Under the pieces are notes generated by a model. That model made no database searches. It was given only the letters and a program-made list of their open reading frames with translations, and was not told the DNA's origin. A program made the position numbers and the translations under genes. A stretch of 64,000 bases of DNA, taken from the NCBI RefSeq assembly GCF_000160115.1, contig NZ_GG665867.1, forward strand, positions 362,053-426,052, written 5' to 3'. This document shows positions 1 through 7,626 of the stretch, one piece after another (position 1 is the first letter of the stretch; each line of letters opens with the position of its first letter). Source of the DNA: Shuttleworthella satelles DSM 14600 (GTDB lineage: Bacteria > Bacillota > Clostridia > Lachnospirales > Lachnospiraceae).

Positions 1-1
1 A

Positions 2-2017
2 TTGCCAAGTGAGGAACAAAAAGAAATCCTAAAGAGCCTATCTGAAAGAGCTGATGATGTCAGAAATAGAGTTGTTGAGCCTGATGAGGATAATATGCTG
101 AAGATTACTAATGACGGAAAGAAACTTGCTTTAGATCAGCGTTTAATCAATCCTCTGCTACCTGATAATCCTGATAGTAAGGTCAATGTATGCGTAAAAA
201 ATGTGTTTGCCATTTGGGATAAGACAAAAGAAGATAGGTCAACACAGCTTCTATTTTCCGATATGTCAACTCCAAAAGGCGATGGAGAGTTTAATATATA
301 TGATGATATTAGAGAAAAACTTGTAGCAATGGGGATACCGAAAGAAGAAATTGCCTTTATCCATGAAGCTAATTCAGACAAACAAAAAGATGAACTCTTT
401 GCAAAGGTAAGAAAAGGAGATGTGAGGATATTACTCGGTTCTACTCAGAAGATGGGAGCCGGCACAAATGTGCAAAATAAGCTCATCGCTCTTCACGACC
501 TCGATGTTCCTTGGCGTCCTGCCGACCTTGAGCAGCGTGCAGGTAGAATTGTAAGACAGGGAAATGAAAATAAAGAAGTGAATATCTATCGTTATGTTAC
601 AGAGAATACCTTTGATGCCTATCTCTGGCAGACCATAGAGAATAAGCAGAAGTTCATATCTCAGATTATGACAAGTAAAACACCTGTCAGAGTAGCGGAA
701 GATGTGGACGAAAGCAGTTTAAATTATGCTGAAATAAAAGCACTTGCAACAGGTGACCCAAAGATTAAGGAAAAGATGGACTTGGATAATGAAGTTACAA
801 AACTTAAAATGCTGGAAGCAAACTTCAAGTCCAATCGTTATAGGTTAGAGGATAAGGTAGCGAAAAACTATCCGGAAGAAATAGCAAGGACGGAAAAGCT
901 GATTGAGGCTGTAAAGAAAGACATATCAGAAGTTGATCCGCAAGGAGAGGACGAAAATAAATTTACTTCGATAACCATAAAGGGAGAGAAGATATTTGAT
1001 AAAAAGGTCGCAGGAGAAAAGCTACTCGAAGCTATCAAGACCGTAAAAATCAATGAAAGTAAGATTATAGGAAAGTATAGAAATATGGACTTGGAAGTAA
1101 GCTATAACTTCTTTACCAATTCACATAACTTTAGCTTAAATGGTGCTGCAAAGCATTCAGGAGAGCTTGGAACAAGTGCAGATGGTAATATCACAAGACT
1201 GGATAATGCTCTTGAGAAAATGCCTGAGAAATTAAATAGGCTTGAAGAAAAACTTATCAGCACAAAGGAACAACTGGAAAATGCCAAAGAAGAATTAAAG
1301 AAACCTTTTGAGAAGGCAGATGAGCTGAAAACTAAGGTGTTAAGGCTTGCAGAACTGAATAAGCTCCTTGATATGGGAGAAGTGGAAGAAAGGAGAAATG
1401 ATAATCCACTTGTAGAAGATGTAAAACGAGCCATCATTGACTTCTGCAACAGAGAGTATGAGGAAAACCATAGTTATGATGAGTTTGACGCTCTATATCC
1501 TGATTTAAAGCACATAGGAATTGCTTATACTGATACACCGGATGAAAGACATGGCATACAGTTTGAGTTAGACCTTGAGAATTATACAGCAACTCAATAT
1601 GTAAATGATGTTGTAGTAAGTCATTATGATTATGTAAAGGAAAATGGAAGTGTTGAAAAGGCTCTTGATGTCATAAAATTTGAAATGGAAAATGGAGAGT
1701 TTAATACCTTTGTTTCGGTAGATGAAGAAGAATTAAAGCAAGCAATGGGACTTGAAATTGATGATGAAGGTAACTTCTATGATCCACTTTCTAAAGACCT
1801 TGATAATGATGGAATTGCTGACAGATATGACAATGACTTTAAGGACAGCGATTATTTTGAGTCAACCTATGATGTTGAAGATAATTTGCATACCAAAGAG
1901 GAAGCCACACAGAAAACGGGTGATAAACCATCTATCTTAGGACAGATAAGAGCCTATCAGGAAGAAAGTAAAACAGAAGAAAAACAAACTGCAAAAGAAC
2001 AGGAATATGTACGATAA
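2..2017 (+). CDS. SNF2/DEAD-type helicase, C-terminal part (partial at window start)
   Basis: The reading frame is open to the window edge, so the first codon shown is internal. The visible 671 residues begin in the second RecA-like helicase lobe: KMGAGTNVQ (motif V, near residue 150) and QRAGRIVRQG (motif VI, near residue 180). About 450 residues of charged, helix-rich sequence follow. The end resembles the large helicase/methylase-like proteins carried by many Firmicutes and Bacteroides ICEs, where a role in DNA processing is assumed rather than shown. An acidic stretch near residues 590-630 (DLDNDGIADRYDND) looks like the calcium-binding-type loops seen in some of these proteins. The C-terminus holds SILGQIRAYQEE, a motif also found at the end of the next protein. 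Confidence 0.8.
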   Translation: MPSEEQKEILKSLSERADDVRNRVVEPDEDNMLKITNDGKKLALDQRLINPLLPDNPDSKVNVCVKNVFAIWDKTKEDRSTQLLFSDMSTPKGDGEFNIYDDIREKLVAMGIPKEEIAFIHEANSDKQKDELFAKVRKGDVRILLGSTQKMGAGTNVQNKLIALHDLDVPWRPADLEQRAGRIVRQGNENKEVNIYRYVTENTFDAYLWQTIENKQKFISQIMTSKTPVRVAEDVDESSLNYAEIKALATGDPKIKEKMDLDNEVTKLKMLEANFKSNRYRLEDKVAKNYPEEIARTEKLIEAVKKDISEVDPQGEDENKFTSITIKGEKIFDKKVAGEKLLEAIKTVKINESKIIGKYRNMDLEVSYNFFTNSHNFSLNGAAKHSGELGTSADGNITRLDNALEKMPEKLNRLEEKLISTKEQLENAKEELKKPFEKADELKTKVLRLAELNKLLDMGEVEERRNDNPLVEDVKRAIIDFCNREYEENHSYDEFDALYPDLKHIGIAYTDTPDERHGIQFELDLENYTATQYVNDVVVSHYDYVKENGSVEKALDVIKFEMENGEFNTFVSVDEEELKQAMGLEIDDEGNFYDPLSKDLDNDGIADRYDNDFKDSDYFESTYDVEDNLHTKEEATQKTGDKPSILGQIRAYQEESKTEEKQTAKEQEYVR

Positions 2018-2037
2018 GGGAGGGAAACCTCCCTTTT
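2016..2037 (+). terminator. Short hairpin after the helicase gene
   Basis: GGGAGG (2018-2023) pairs with CCTCCC (2028-2033) around a GAAA loop, flanked by AA/TT and followed by a short T run. It lies between the helicase stop and the next start 41 bases on, so it may be a weak terminator or may modulate readthrough. The GGGAGG arm also resembles a ribosome binding site but is too far from the start to act as one. Confidence 0.4.
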
Positions 2038-2057
2038 ACCATGAAAGGAGATAAAAC

Positions 2058-2717
2058 ATGGATTACAAAACAATGAGAAATCAGATAGAAGATATGGTAA
2101 GTGATAATCACAAGGACTTTGTTAAGGCGGTTATCAGCATGGAAAAAGGTATCAACGATGAAAGTGCTTTGGATAAGCTCTATGAGGCTTATATGGACAA
2201 TGACACCGTTAATTTGCTACATGAAGAATTTGACTATATGATTGAGGATTTAAGGGAACAGGGGCAGATAAAAGACCTGCCTTATGTTAAGGAAGAAAAG
2301 GATAATCTTATCAATGTTGTAGGAAATATTGTCGGAGAGGTAGATATAGTAGAAAGGGAAAATAAGAACGGCGAAGCATTTCAAGTAGTAAACTTCTCTG
2401 TGGCATCTAAAGATGATGAGGGGAATAAGGTATATCATAATTGCTCGGCTTATGGAGAAAAGAGTGATATTCCAAAGGAGTTTAAGCAGGGAGATTTTGT
2501 TAAGCTCTTTGGACAAATCAGAACATCCATTGATGATAACGGCAAGGAGCATAGCAATATCAGAATACTTTCTTCAAAGCTGTTAAAAGCGAAGGAACAA
2601 ATGAAAGGACAAGAAGAAAAGAAAGAATCTGTACTTGGAGCTATTAAGAAATATCAGGCTGAAGATAAGGAAAAGCCAAAAGAAAAGAAAGAAGTAAACA
2701 AAGAAGCTGAGAGATAA
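2058..2717 (+). CDS. SSB-like OB-fold protein of the ICE
   Basis: A 219-residue protein with three parts. Residues 1-80 are helical and acidic. Residues about 88-175 look like a single-strand DNA binding OB fold (VVGNIVGEVDIVERE, then VVNFSVASKDDEGNKVYHNCSAYG, then GDFVKLFGQIRT). The tail is lysine/glutamate rich. It probably coats single-stranded DNA during conjugative transfer or element replication. AAAGGAG precedes ATG 2058. It is 41 bases downstream of the helicase gene and probably co-transcribed. Its tail motif SVLGAIKKYQAED matches the helicase tail SILGQIRAYQEES, which suggests a shared partner-binding peptide (inference). Confidence 0.7.
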   Translation: MDYKTMRNQIEDMVSDNHKDFVKAVISMEKGINDESALDKLYEAYMDNDTVNLLHEEFDYMIEDLREQGQIKDLPYVKEEKDNLINVVGNIVGEVDIVERENKNGEAFQVVNFSVASKDDEGNKVYHNCSAYGEKSDIPKEFKQGDFVKLFGQIRTSIDDNGKEHSNIRILSSKLLKAKEQMKGQEEKKESVLGAIKKYQAEDKEKPKEKKEVNKEAER

Positions 2718-2723
2718 ATTTAT

Positions 2724-2760
2724 GGTCGGTGTGGTCTTCGGACTGCACCGGCTCTTTTTG
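2724..2760 (+). terminator. Rho-independent terminator
   Basis: A 13-base-pair stem (2724-2736 with 2741-2753, several G-U pairs) is closed by a TTCG tetraloop and followed by a T-rich run at 2755-2759. It ends the helicase/SSB transcript and isolates the XRE-Thoeris operon that follows. Confidence 0.8.
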
Positions 2761-2783
2761 TTTTGGTGAAATTATGGTATAAT
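2755..2783 (+). promoter_or_regulatory. Promoter of the XRE-Thoeris operon
   Basis: A perfect TATAAT is at 2778-2783. The -35 is poor: TTTTTG sits 17 bases upstream within the terminator's T run. A weak -35 would fit an operon controlled by the XRE protein encoded 45 bases downstream. No clear palindromic operator was seen. Confidence 0.45.
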
Positions 2784-2827
2784 ATATAAAGTAAAAATTC
2801 AATTATACGAAGATTAAGGATGACAAT

Positions 2828-3037
2828 ATGAAAATAAACTATAATGGTTTGTGGAAACTTTTGATAGATAAGAACATGAATAAAAAAGATTTACAGAAGA
2901 AGGTTGGGATTGCTCCAGCAACTATAGCAAAAATGGGAAAAGGTGAATTTGTTAGCATGGAAATTTTGTACAGAATATGTATTTCTTTAGAGACTAATTT
3001 TGGAGAACTAATTTCGATTGTGGAGGAGAAGAAATGA
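2828..3037 (+). CDS. Small XRE-family regulator coupled to thsA
   Basis: A 69-residue Cro/CI-type helix-turn-helix protein with little beyond the DNA-binding domain (NKKDLQKKVGIAPATIAKMGKG at residues 19-40 is the HTH core). Its stop codon overlaps the thsA start in an ATGA arrangement (3034-3037), so the two are translationally coupled. That makes it the likely transcriptional regulator of the defence operon, though its targets are not shown by the sequence. It could instead be a generic ICE regulator that became coupled by insertion. Confidence 0.75.
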   Translation: MKINYNGLWKLLIDKNMNKKDLQKKVGIAPATIAKMGKGEFVSMEILYRICISLETNFGELISIVEEKK

Positions 3038-3258
3038 ACAATATAATTGATAAAAAAGAATTGGTTGGAATTATTGAGCAGGCATTATATAGTGATGAAT
3101 TAGCAATTTTCGCTGGTGCAGGACTTTCTATAGGTGCAGGATACTATAGTTGGGAGGAGTTATTAAAAAAACCTGCAAAGAATCTGAATTTAGATATATC
3201 CAAAGAAAAGCACGATTTGATTTCTTTGGCTCAGTTTTATTACAATAAACATATCACA
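3034..3258 (+). pseudogene. thsA: thsA 5' part (SIR2 domain N-terminus), interrupted by the Tn916-like element
   Basis: Encodes about 73 residues of a SIR2-type NAD-binding domain, including AIFAGAGLSIGAGYYSWEELL and LISLAQFYYNKH. The frame then enters element DNA and stops at 3279. The missing remainder resumes at about 19,924 with KNKRSAINELLSESF. Lining up both halves with Bacillus cereus ThsA as I remember it gives a near gap-free join at YYNKH/KNKRSAINE. ThsA is the NAD-depleting effector of Thoeris, activated by a signal made by TIR proteins. As it stands this half lacks the catalytic residues and should be inactive. Confidence 0.85.
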
Positions 3259-3263
3259 AATTT

Positions 3264-3272
3264 CCAATTATC
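3264..3272. repeat. Terminal inverted repeat core, int-side end
   Basis: CCAATTATC here is the inverse of GATAATTGG at 19892-19900. Sequence outward also matches imperfectly (AAATTT against AAAATC), as expected for the imperfect terminal repeats of Tn916-family elements. Confidence 0.7.
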
Positions 3273-3288
3273 ATTTTGAATATTCTTA

Positions 3289-3332
3289 AATGCTCGTAAA
3301 GCCTTGTTATGTAGGTTTTCGGGCATTTTTTC
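3289..3332 (+). terminator. Terminator-like hairpin just inside the element end
   Basis: AATGCTCG (3289-3296) pairs with CGGGCATT (3320-3327), one G-U pair, followed by TTTTTTCTTT. It would stop transcripts entering the element from the interrupted thsA operon. Confidence 0.55.
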
Positions 3333-3417
3333 TTTAGGAAGATACTTCACGTTTCTTTGTGTAATTTGTTATGAATTGATTGTTAAAAGTGGTAAAAGGG
3401 TAGTAAATTCATTTCTT

Positions 3418-4635
3418 TTAAAGGACTAAACATCTTGCTTGTTGTTCTTTTTCCAAGCGTTTCATTTCCTCCATAGCCGAATTACAGGTCGCATGTGCAT
3501 AATAGTTCAGTGTCATGGTTATGTTTGCGTGTCCCATAATATATTGCAGGGCTTTGGGATTCATACCGGCATTGGCACAGTTGGTGCAGAATGTATGCCT
3601 AAGTGTATGCGGTGTGATATGTGGCAATTTTTCCTCATGGCATTTGTTGTACTTTTTAATGAGGTTTCTTAGTATGCTGTTAAAATCACATGCCGTTTTA
3701 GGATAGCCATTTCTGTTGAGAAAAAGAAAGTTGCTATATCCATCAATCTCAACACATTCGTTTTGGTTTTGCACTGCCAATACTCTTTTCAATGCCTGAC
3801 ATGTAACTTCAACCATTGGTACTTGCCGCTCACTGCTTTTGGTTTTAGGTGTTTCAATGTAATACCCAAGCTCAGTGTTTCTTAGTAGCTGATGATTAAC
3901 CAAGATAAGATGATTTTCAAAATCCAAATCTGTAACAGTCATACCGCATAGCTCTGAAATACGAAGTCCGGTTTTTAACAGTATCAGAATTTCGTCATAA
4001 TTCTTGTGATAGACCGTATCAGACTTTGCGAAATCAAGCAGTCTTGCTTCCTGTTCCAGTGTCAATATCGTTTTAGGAACGGTATCATCATCAATAACGG
4101 TATTAAGCTGAAAATCAAATGGATTCTTTCTTACATAATCATCCTGTATCGCAATGTAAAAGGAAGCTCGCAGTGACCGCTTATAGTTATTGATGGTGGA
4201 ATAGGCAAATCCGTTTTCACTCATTCTAATAGCCCATTCCTTAGCGTCAGACGGTTTAATGCTGTCTATGCTTCTTGCGCCCAGCTTATCGTTCTTCAAA
4301 ATTTCCATCAGATATTTACGTCCGGTCTTTGTGTTTGCTTTTACATTAGGACGCTGAGCATTTTGCTTGGCGTAAAGCTGGCAAAGTGTCATCTTCTTGC
4401 CGATAACATCAATCCCATCTTGAACATCTTTTTGTATCTCTGCAATTTTTTCACGCAGTGCGATACAATCCCGCTTGCCTGCCGGTACTCTGTCCGTAGA
4501 TACCAGCTTCCATGAGTAGATAAACTGTGTTTCTCCGAATGAATCTATATATTTGTATAAGTATCTTCCGTCTTTTCTCTGGCTCTCTCCAGTCCTCAAA
4601 ATCCGACCTTTACGGTCACGTCTTTTTTCTGACAT
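3418..4635 (-). CDS. int: Tn916-type tyrosine integrase
   Basis: A 405-residue protein, the usual Tn916 Int length. The N-terminal arm-binding and SAM-like domains cover about residues 1-180. The catalytic domain shows the tyrosine recombinase set: Arg in TGLRISELCG, His and Arg in HTLRHTFCTN, His in MGHANI and the Tyr in TMTLNYYAHA. It excises and integrates the element through 6-base coupling sequences, generally in AT-rich, bent targets. GGAAAGGAGCAG precedes ATG 4635. It follows xis with an 82-base gap. The gene looks intact, so the element may still be able to excise from thsA. Confidence 0.97.
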   Translation of the reverse strand: MSEKRRDRKGRILRTGESQRKDGRYLYKYIDSFGETQFIYSWKLVSTDRVPAGKRDCIALREKIAEIQKDVQDGIDVIGKKMTLCQLYAKQNAQRPNVKANTKTGRKYLMEILKNDKLGARSIDSIKPSDAKEWAIRMSENGFAYSTINNYKRSLRASFYIAIQDDYVRKNPFDFQLNTVIDDDTVPKTILTLEQEARLLDFAKSDTVYHKNYDEILILLKTGLRISELCGMTVTDLDFENHLILVNHQLLRNTELGYYIETPKTKSSERQVPMVEVTCQALKRVLAVQNQNECVEIDGYSNFLFLNRNGYPKTACDFNSILRNLIKKYNKCHEEKLPHITPHTLRHTFCTNCANAGMNPKALQYIMGHANITMTLNYYAHATCNSAMEEMKRLEKEQQARCLVL

Positions 4636-4717
4636 GGTATCTGCTCCTTTCCTGTATGGAAAGAGCCTTGATACGACTTGATACGATTATACCATATCTA
4701 TTCAAGACCCTTATACC

Positions 4718-4921
4718 CTATATGACATCTAATGTATCTATCACTTTTTCAAATTGCTTTCGCTTGATCTGAATCCTGTTCCCGTTCATAATCAGCCAGC
4801 CTGCATTCTTGTTTTCTTCTGCTAAACGACGCAGCTTATTTTCACCGATACGGAAATATTTAGCAGCTTCTTCAATCGTCAGCGTGTAGCGTTCCCAGAT
4901 AGGAACATAAGCCTGATTCAT
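4718..4921 (-). CDS. xis: Tn916-type excisionase
   Basis: A 67-residue winged-helix/HTH protein ([23 protein letters not shown]) of exactly the Tn916 Xis size. It binds near the element ends and directs Int toward excision. AAAGGAGG lies upstream of ATG 4921. The roughly 330 bases before it form a structured, gene-free leader. Confidence 0.95.
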   Translation of the reverse strand: MNQAYVPIWERYTLTIEEAAKYFRIGENKLRRLAEENKNAGWLIMNGNRIQIKRKQFEKVIDTLDVI

Positions 4922-4924
4922 GTC

Positions 4925-5255
4925 ATCAATCCTCCTTTCAAATTTTTGGCTTTACAAGCAGTCAGACAGCCTTGGCAAGGCTCACGGGAATCTCACCCCT
5001 GCATGGTTCTCATGCAGCCGTACTCATTGCCTGCGACGGCTCACACAGGTTCTCTGTGCTTCAACGCTCGGACTGTGACTGTACGGGAGTATCATTATGT
5101 CGATAAAAAAGTCATGGCAATCATCTTGCTGATGATGACTTATGGAGTTCCGGTATCAATCGCTCACTGTCATTTCTGACAGGTCATGGCGTACCAGTCC
5201 ATCAGCTCGTTTCTTATCGCAACGTATCTGACCGCTTTATTCAGTTTTCAAAGAA
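4925..5255 (-). ncRNA. Structured RNA leader upstream of xis
   Basis: No protein gene is credible here, yet on the minus strand there are many strong stems. The outer stem joins 5227-5235 with 4958-4966 (9 bp, one G-U). Inside are CTGTCA-GAAA-TGACAG (5167-5182), a longer stem AAGTCAT...ATGACTT (about 5109-5141), and two hairpins that share an AGAAC loop: CACAG/CTGTG near 5045-5058 and CTGCATG/CATGCAG near 4999-5017. Sequence blocks TTTGAAAACTGAATA, GAAACGAGC, ATAATGATACT and GGTGAGATTCC recur in the same order in the outer ICE at 29,313-29,589. A regulatory role on xis/int is inferred. Confidence 0.6.
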
Positions 5256-5329
5256 CATAGGGGCTTATTCGCCTGCAAAAACACATATGGGAATATATGC
5301 TTTTGCAGAATAACAAGCCTCTCCAATCG

Positions 5330-5357
5330 GGAAGCGTGGAAACGTCATCACGCTTCC
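5330..5357 (-). terminator. Stem-loop downstream of orf8
   Basis: GGAAGCGTG (5330-5338) and CACGCTTCC (5349-5357) form a 9-bp stem. A second strong hairpin lies at about 5261-5316 (GGCTTATT and CTGCAAAA arms). No T run follows, so these may be processing or antitermination structures rather than simple terminators. Confidence 0.4.
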
Positions 5358-5375
5358 ACGAAAAGAGAGCGTGTG

Positions 5376-5606
5376 TCACTTGATTTCAAATGACAGAATC
5401 TTTGTAATCAGCCTTGTTTCCATTCGTCCACGCAAAACCTCATCAACAACCATGCTTTGGTTTCCGTATTCGTCTTTCATCAGACGCAGGGAGCGTTTTG
5501 TCATATATCCCCGATAGTGCCGGATAATCTGATTGATTGCTTCTGAATTGCCGTCAGCAGCTTTGACAATGAGAGGAAAGGGAACAAGAGGATAATTCTT
5601 CTTCAT
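5376..5606 (-). CDS. orf8: Tn916 Orf8-like helix-turn-helix protein
   Basis: A 76-residue protein (MKKNYPLVPFPLIVKAADGN start) matching Tn916 Orf8, related to the N-terminal part of sigma-like regulators. Its start overlaps the orf7 stop in an ATGA arrangement (5603-5606). In Tn916, transcription through orf7 and orf8 is reported to promote expression of xis, int and the transfer genes; I infer the same here. Confidence 0.85.
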   Translation of the reverse strand: MKKNYPLVPFPLIVKAADGNSEAINQIIRHYRGYMTKRSLRLMKDEYGNQSMVVDEVLRGRMETRLITKILSFEIK

Positions 5607-6025
5607 TCTTCAAATTCCTCCATAAACTTCTTCATCATGGCAAGTCCGCCGGTTCTGTGCCGGTAAACAGTGGAACGGTTTACTTTCAACATGTCTGCAA
5701 TCTCCGAATCGCTCATATTCATAAAATAGAACAGAAGCAGAATCTCACGCTTGTTGCTCGGCAAGTTCCGCAGTGCTTCGCTTAGCAGGTCATTTTCAAT
5801 GCTGATGGATATGCCGTTCAGCATAAAAATCTGAAAGTCCGTTACATAGCTGTCTGTTGTGGCAAACTGACTGACAAGATAATCGCCGATTTCCGAAAAG
5901 GACACTTCATGTTTTGCCAGTCTGGAAAGCTGTTTGAAATAGTCCTTTCGTTCATCTTCCATAGCCTGCTTGCAGATGTAGTCAAACTGGTTTTCTATCG
6001 TTGTCTGAAAAGATGACGGTTTCAT
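5603..6025 (-). CDS. orf7: Tn916 Orf7-like sigma factor
   Basis: A 140-residue sigma-70-like protein. The C-terminal region-4 HTH is clear (LPSNKREILLLFYFMNMSDSEIADMLKVNRSTVYRHR). It is the positive regulator of Tn916 conjugation functions. A strong minus-strand terminator lies 130-160 bases upstream of its start (6154-6185). In Tn916 the putative repressor gene orf9 lies next to orf7 on the other strand; it is absent here, so control of this operon may differ. Confidence 0.88.
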   Translation of the reverse strand: MKPSSFQTTIENQFDYICKQAMEDERKDYFKQLSRLAKHEVSFSEIGDYLVSQFATTDSYVTDFQIFMLNGISISIENDLLSEALRNLPSNKREILLLFYFMNMSDSEIADMLKVNRSTVYRHRTGGLAMMKKFMEEFEE

Positions 6026-6363
6026 GTTCTCACCCCCTTTCTCTGGATTGAAAGGAAGTGAGCCTTGCTCCTTTACCTCCTTTCACTCTTAGTCCCGACG
6101 TGAAAGGGGGATTTGTTGCATTACCAGTCAAAAAAATTTCGGATAAATAAAAAACACACAAACAGACCGTTCTCTGTTTATGTGTCCATGCAGTGTTGCT
6201 TATATTATTTGTGGAAGTGAAAAACCACGGAGGATTCTTTTGTATAGATAACTGTGTTTTATGTTTGTAAGCAAATGCCGTATAAAATCGGCTTGTAGTA
6301 TATATTTTTCATGATAATTCTCCTAATAAAAATAGCCGATAACATAAGATTTTATATCTTACA
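6026..6363. other. Intergenic control region between cargo and orf7
   Basis: About 340 bases without a gene. It holds two minus-strand terminators (6154-6185 and 6325-6372) and a purine-rich block with two AAAGGAG-like sequences before orf7. No ORF matching orf9 is present on either strand. Confidence 0.6.
6143..6185 (-). terminator. Strong terminator/attenuator upstream of orf7
   Basis: On the minus strand ACACATAAACAGA (6185-6173) pairs with TCTGTTTGTGTGT (6166-6154) with one mismatch. A long T-rich run follows (A-rich at 6143-6154 on the plus strand). Readthrough here would feed orf7/orf8, which matches the attenuation model proposed for Tn916. Confidence 0.7.
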
Positions 6364-6372
6364 TCATCGGCT
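6325..6372 (-). terminator. Terminator of the cargo operon
   Basis: On the minus strand AGCCGAT...TAAGAT pairs with ATCTTA...ATCGGCT (6366-6372 with 6334-6340; 6356-6361 with 6345-6350), followed by ATTTTTATT. It overlaps the last codons of the KTR gene. Confidence 0.75.
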
Positions 6373-6558
6373 CTGCGTCTTTGCGTCCGGCTCTTTAATG
6401 ATTGTGGTTTTAAACTCTTTTATACTAACTAAAGTTTCTAATTTACACTTAGGACAGTAAAGAGGAAAATTCCTTAATTCGGTATCTTTTCGTAGTTTTA
6501 TCCTCGTTTTACTTTTACATATAGGACATAACAACCATTCTGTTAGCAACATCGTCAT
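6364..6558 (-). CDS. Cysteine-rich KTR domain protein
   Basis: About 64 residues with two CxxC pairs (CPICKSKTRIKLRKDTEL and YCPKCKLETLVSI), a probable zinc ribbon with the KTR signature. A similar small protein lies downstream of tet(M) in Tn916. Its presence here suggests the cargo replaced tet(M) upstream of a conserved neighbour. ATG 6558 overlaps the hydrolase stop (TGATG), so it is translationally coupled. Its function is unknown. Confidence 0.75.
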   Translation of the reverse strand: MTMLLTEWLLCPICKSKTRIKLRKDTELRNFPLYCPKCKLETLVSIKEFKTTIIKEPDAKTQSR

Positions 6559-7592
6559 CACTCACCATTACATATAGAATTATCAGATACAATTTCTCTA
6601 AATTCTGATAATAGTTTAATATACTCTTTTGGCTTGAAAGTATGAATAACATGATTAGCGGAAACTTTTTTATATATTATTTGCGGAGCCAAGGAAATAG
6701 CATGATGAGCGTCATCATCATCAAATGCTCCTATAAGTCCGTAATTTTCGTAGCGTTTCCAATCGGCTTGAATAAGCAGTACGGGGCATTTGGTTTTTTC
6801 AAAAGCTTCTGCATGGTCAATACCATCATAAAACCTGCCATCTACAAAGGCTCTGGCAAAATCCGGGTCAAACATAGACAATGATTTAATTAGCAAACGT
6901 AAGCTATCTGGGAAGCCAATTTCAACCGGACTATCAGGGTATTTATCCTGAAACTTCTTTATCTTTCGTGATAACCAACTAACAAACCAATTTGGAATTC
7001 TTTTGATTCTCTTATCAGAAGCTGGTACTTCCATATTTTGAAAATAATTTGCTAAATCTCTATCTGGTATATTTCCGATTTGATTAACAAGGTGCTTTAG
7101 CCCGTTATATACGAATTTATCTTGTTCTTTAAATCGTGGCATTTCAGCAGAAAAAATGGGTGCGTCCTCAAGAATAATTCCGGAAATATATTCAGGAATA
7201 TTAGCAGCACACCAAAGAGCGATAATGCCACCTGATGAATTTCCGCTAATAATAACTTTTTGTTTTATTACATTTTCTATAAATATTTTTATGTCCTCAC
7301 CAATAATTTTCCATGAATAATGCCCCGGTGTCCAAGAAGACTTTCCATGACCTCTCACATCTATGGCATATACTTGGAAAATTTTTGATAGTGGCAAAAG
7401 TACTTTCTTATAACTTTCCCACATACCCATTTGAGCAGGAATCAATAATAAACTCGGTCCATTTTTAGGACCAACCACATAGTTCAGCTTAACGCTCCCT
7501 GTATCATAAGTTTTTTCTGAAAAACCAGCATTTACCAGTTTTCGATTATTTAGTTTTCCAGACAATTTTTCGTATGGATTTTTATAGTTCAT
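6558..7592 (-). CDS. Alpha/beta-fold hydrolase (cargo)
   Basis: A 344-residue alpha/beta hydrolase: LLLIPAQMGMWESYKKVLLPLS and YAIDVRGHGKSSW early, the nucleophile elbow ISGNSSGGIIALW (Ser near residue 119), and a late ASANHVIHTFKP that supplies the catalytic His. A cap domain lies between. The substrate cannot be read from the sequence. It is the second gene after the TetR regulator (34-base gap, good AGGAGG), so it is probably induced by whatever ligand TetR senses. It could detoxify a small molecule such as an ester or lactone; that is inference. Confidence 0.85.
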   Translation of the reverse strand: MNYKNPYEKLSGKLNNRKLVNAGFSEKTYDTGSVKLNYVVGPKNGPSLLLIPAQMGMWESYKKVLLPLSKIFQVYAIDVRGHGKSSWTPGHYSWKIIGEDIKIFIENVIKQKVIISGNSSGGIIALWCAANIPEYISGIILEDAPIFSAEMPRFKEQDKFVYNGLKHLVNQIGNIPDRDLANYFQNMEVPASDKRIKRIPNWFVSWLSRKIKKFQDKYPDSPVEIGFPDSLRLLIKSLSMFDPDFARAFVDGRFYDGIDHAEAFEKTKCPVLLIQADWKRYENYGLIGAFDDDDAHHAISLAPQIIYKKVSANHVIHTFKPKEYIKLLSEFREIVSDNSICNGE

Positions 7593-7626
7593 TCAACATT
7601 CCTCCTAACTATAATTCTTGAATGTT

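Noticed and set aside
4946-5179. 77-residue plus-strand ORF upstream of xis
   Set aside because: It lies over the structured RNA leader, has no ribosome site and no recognisable family.
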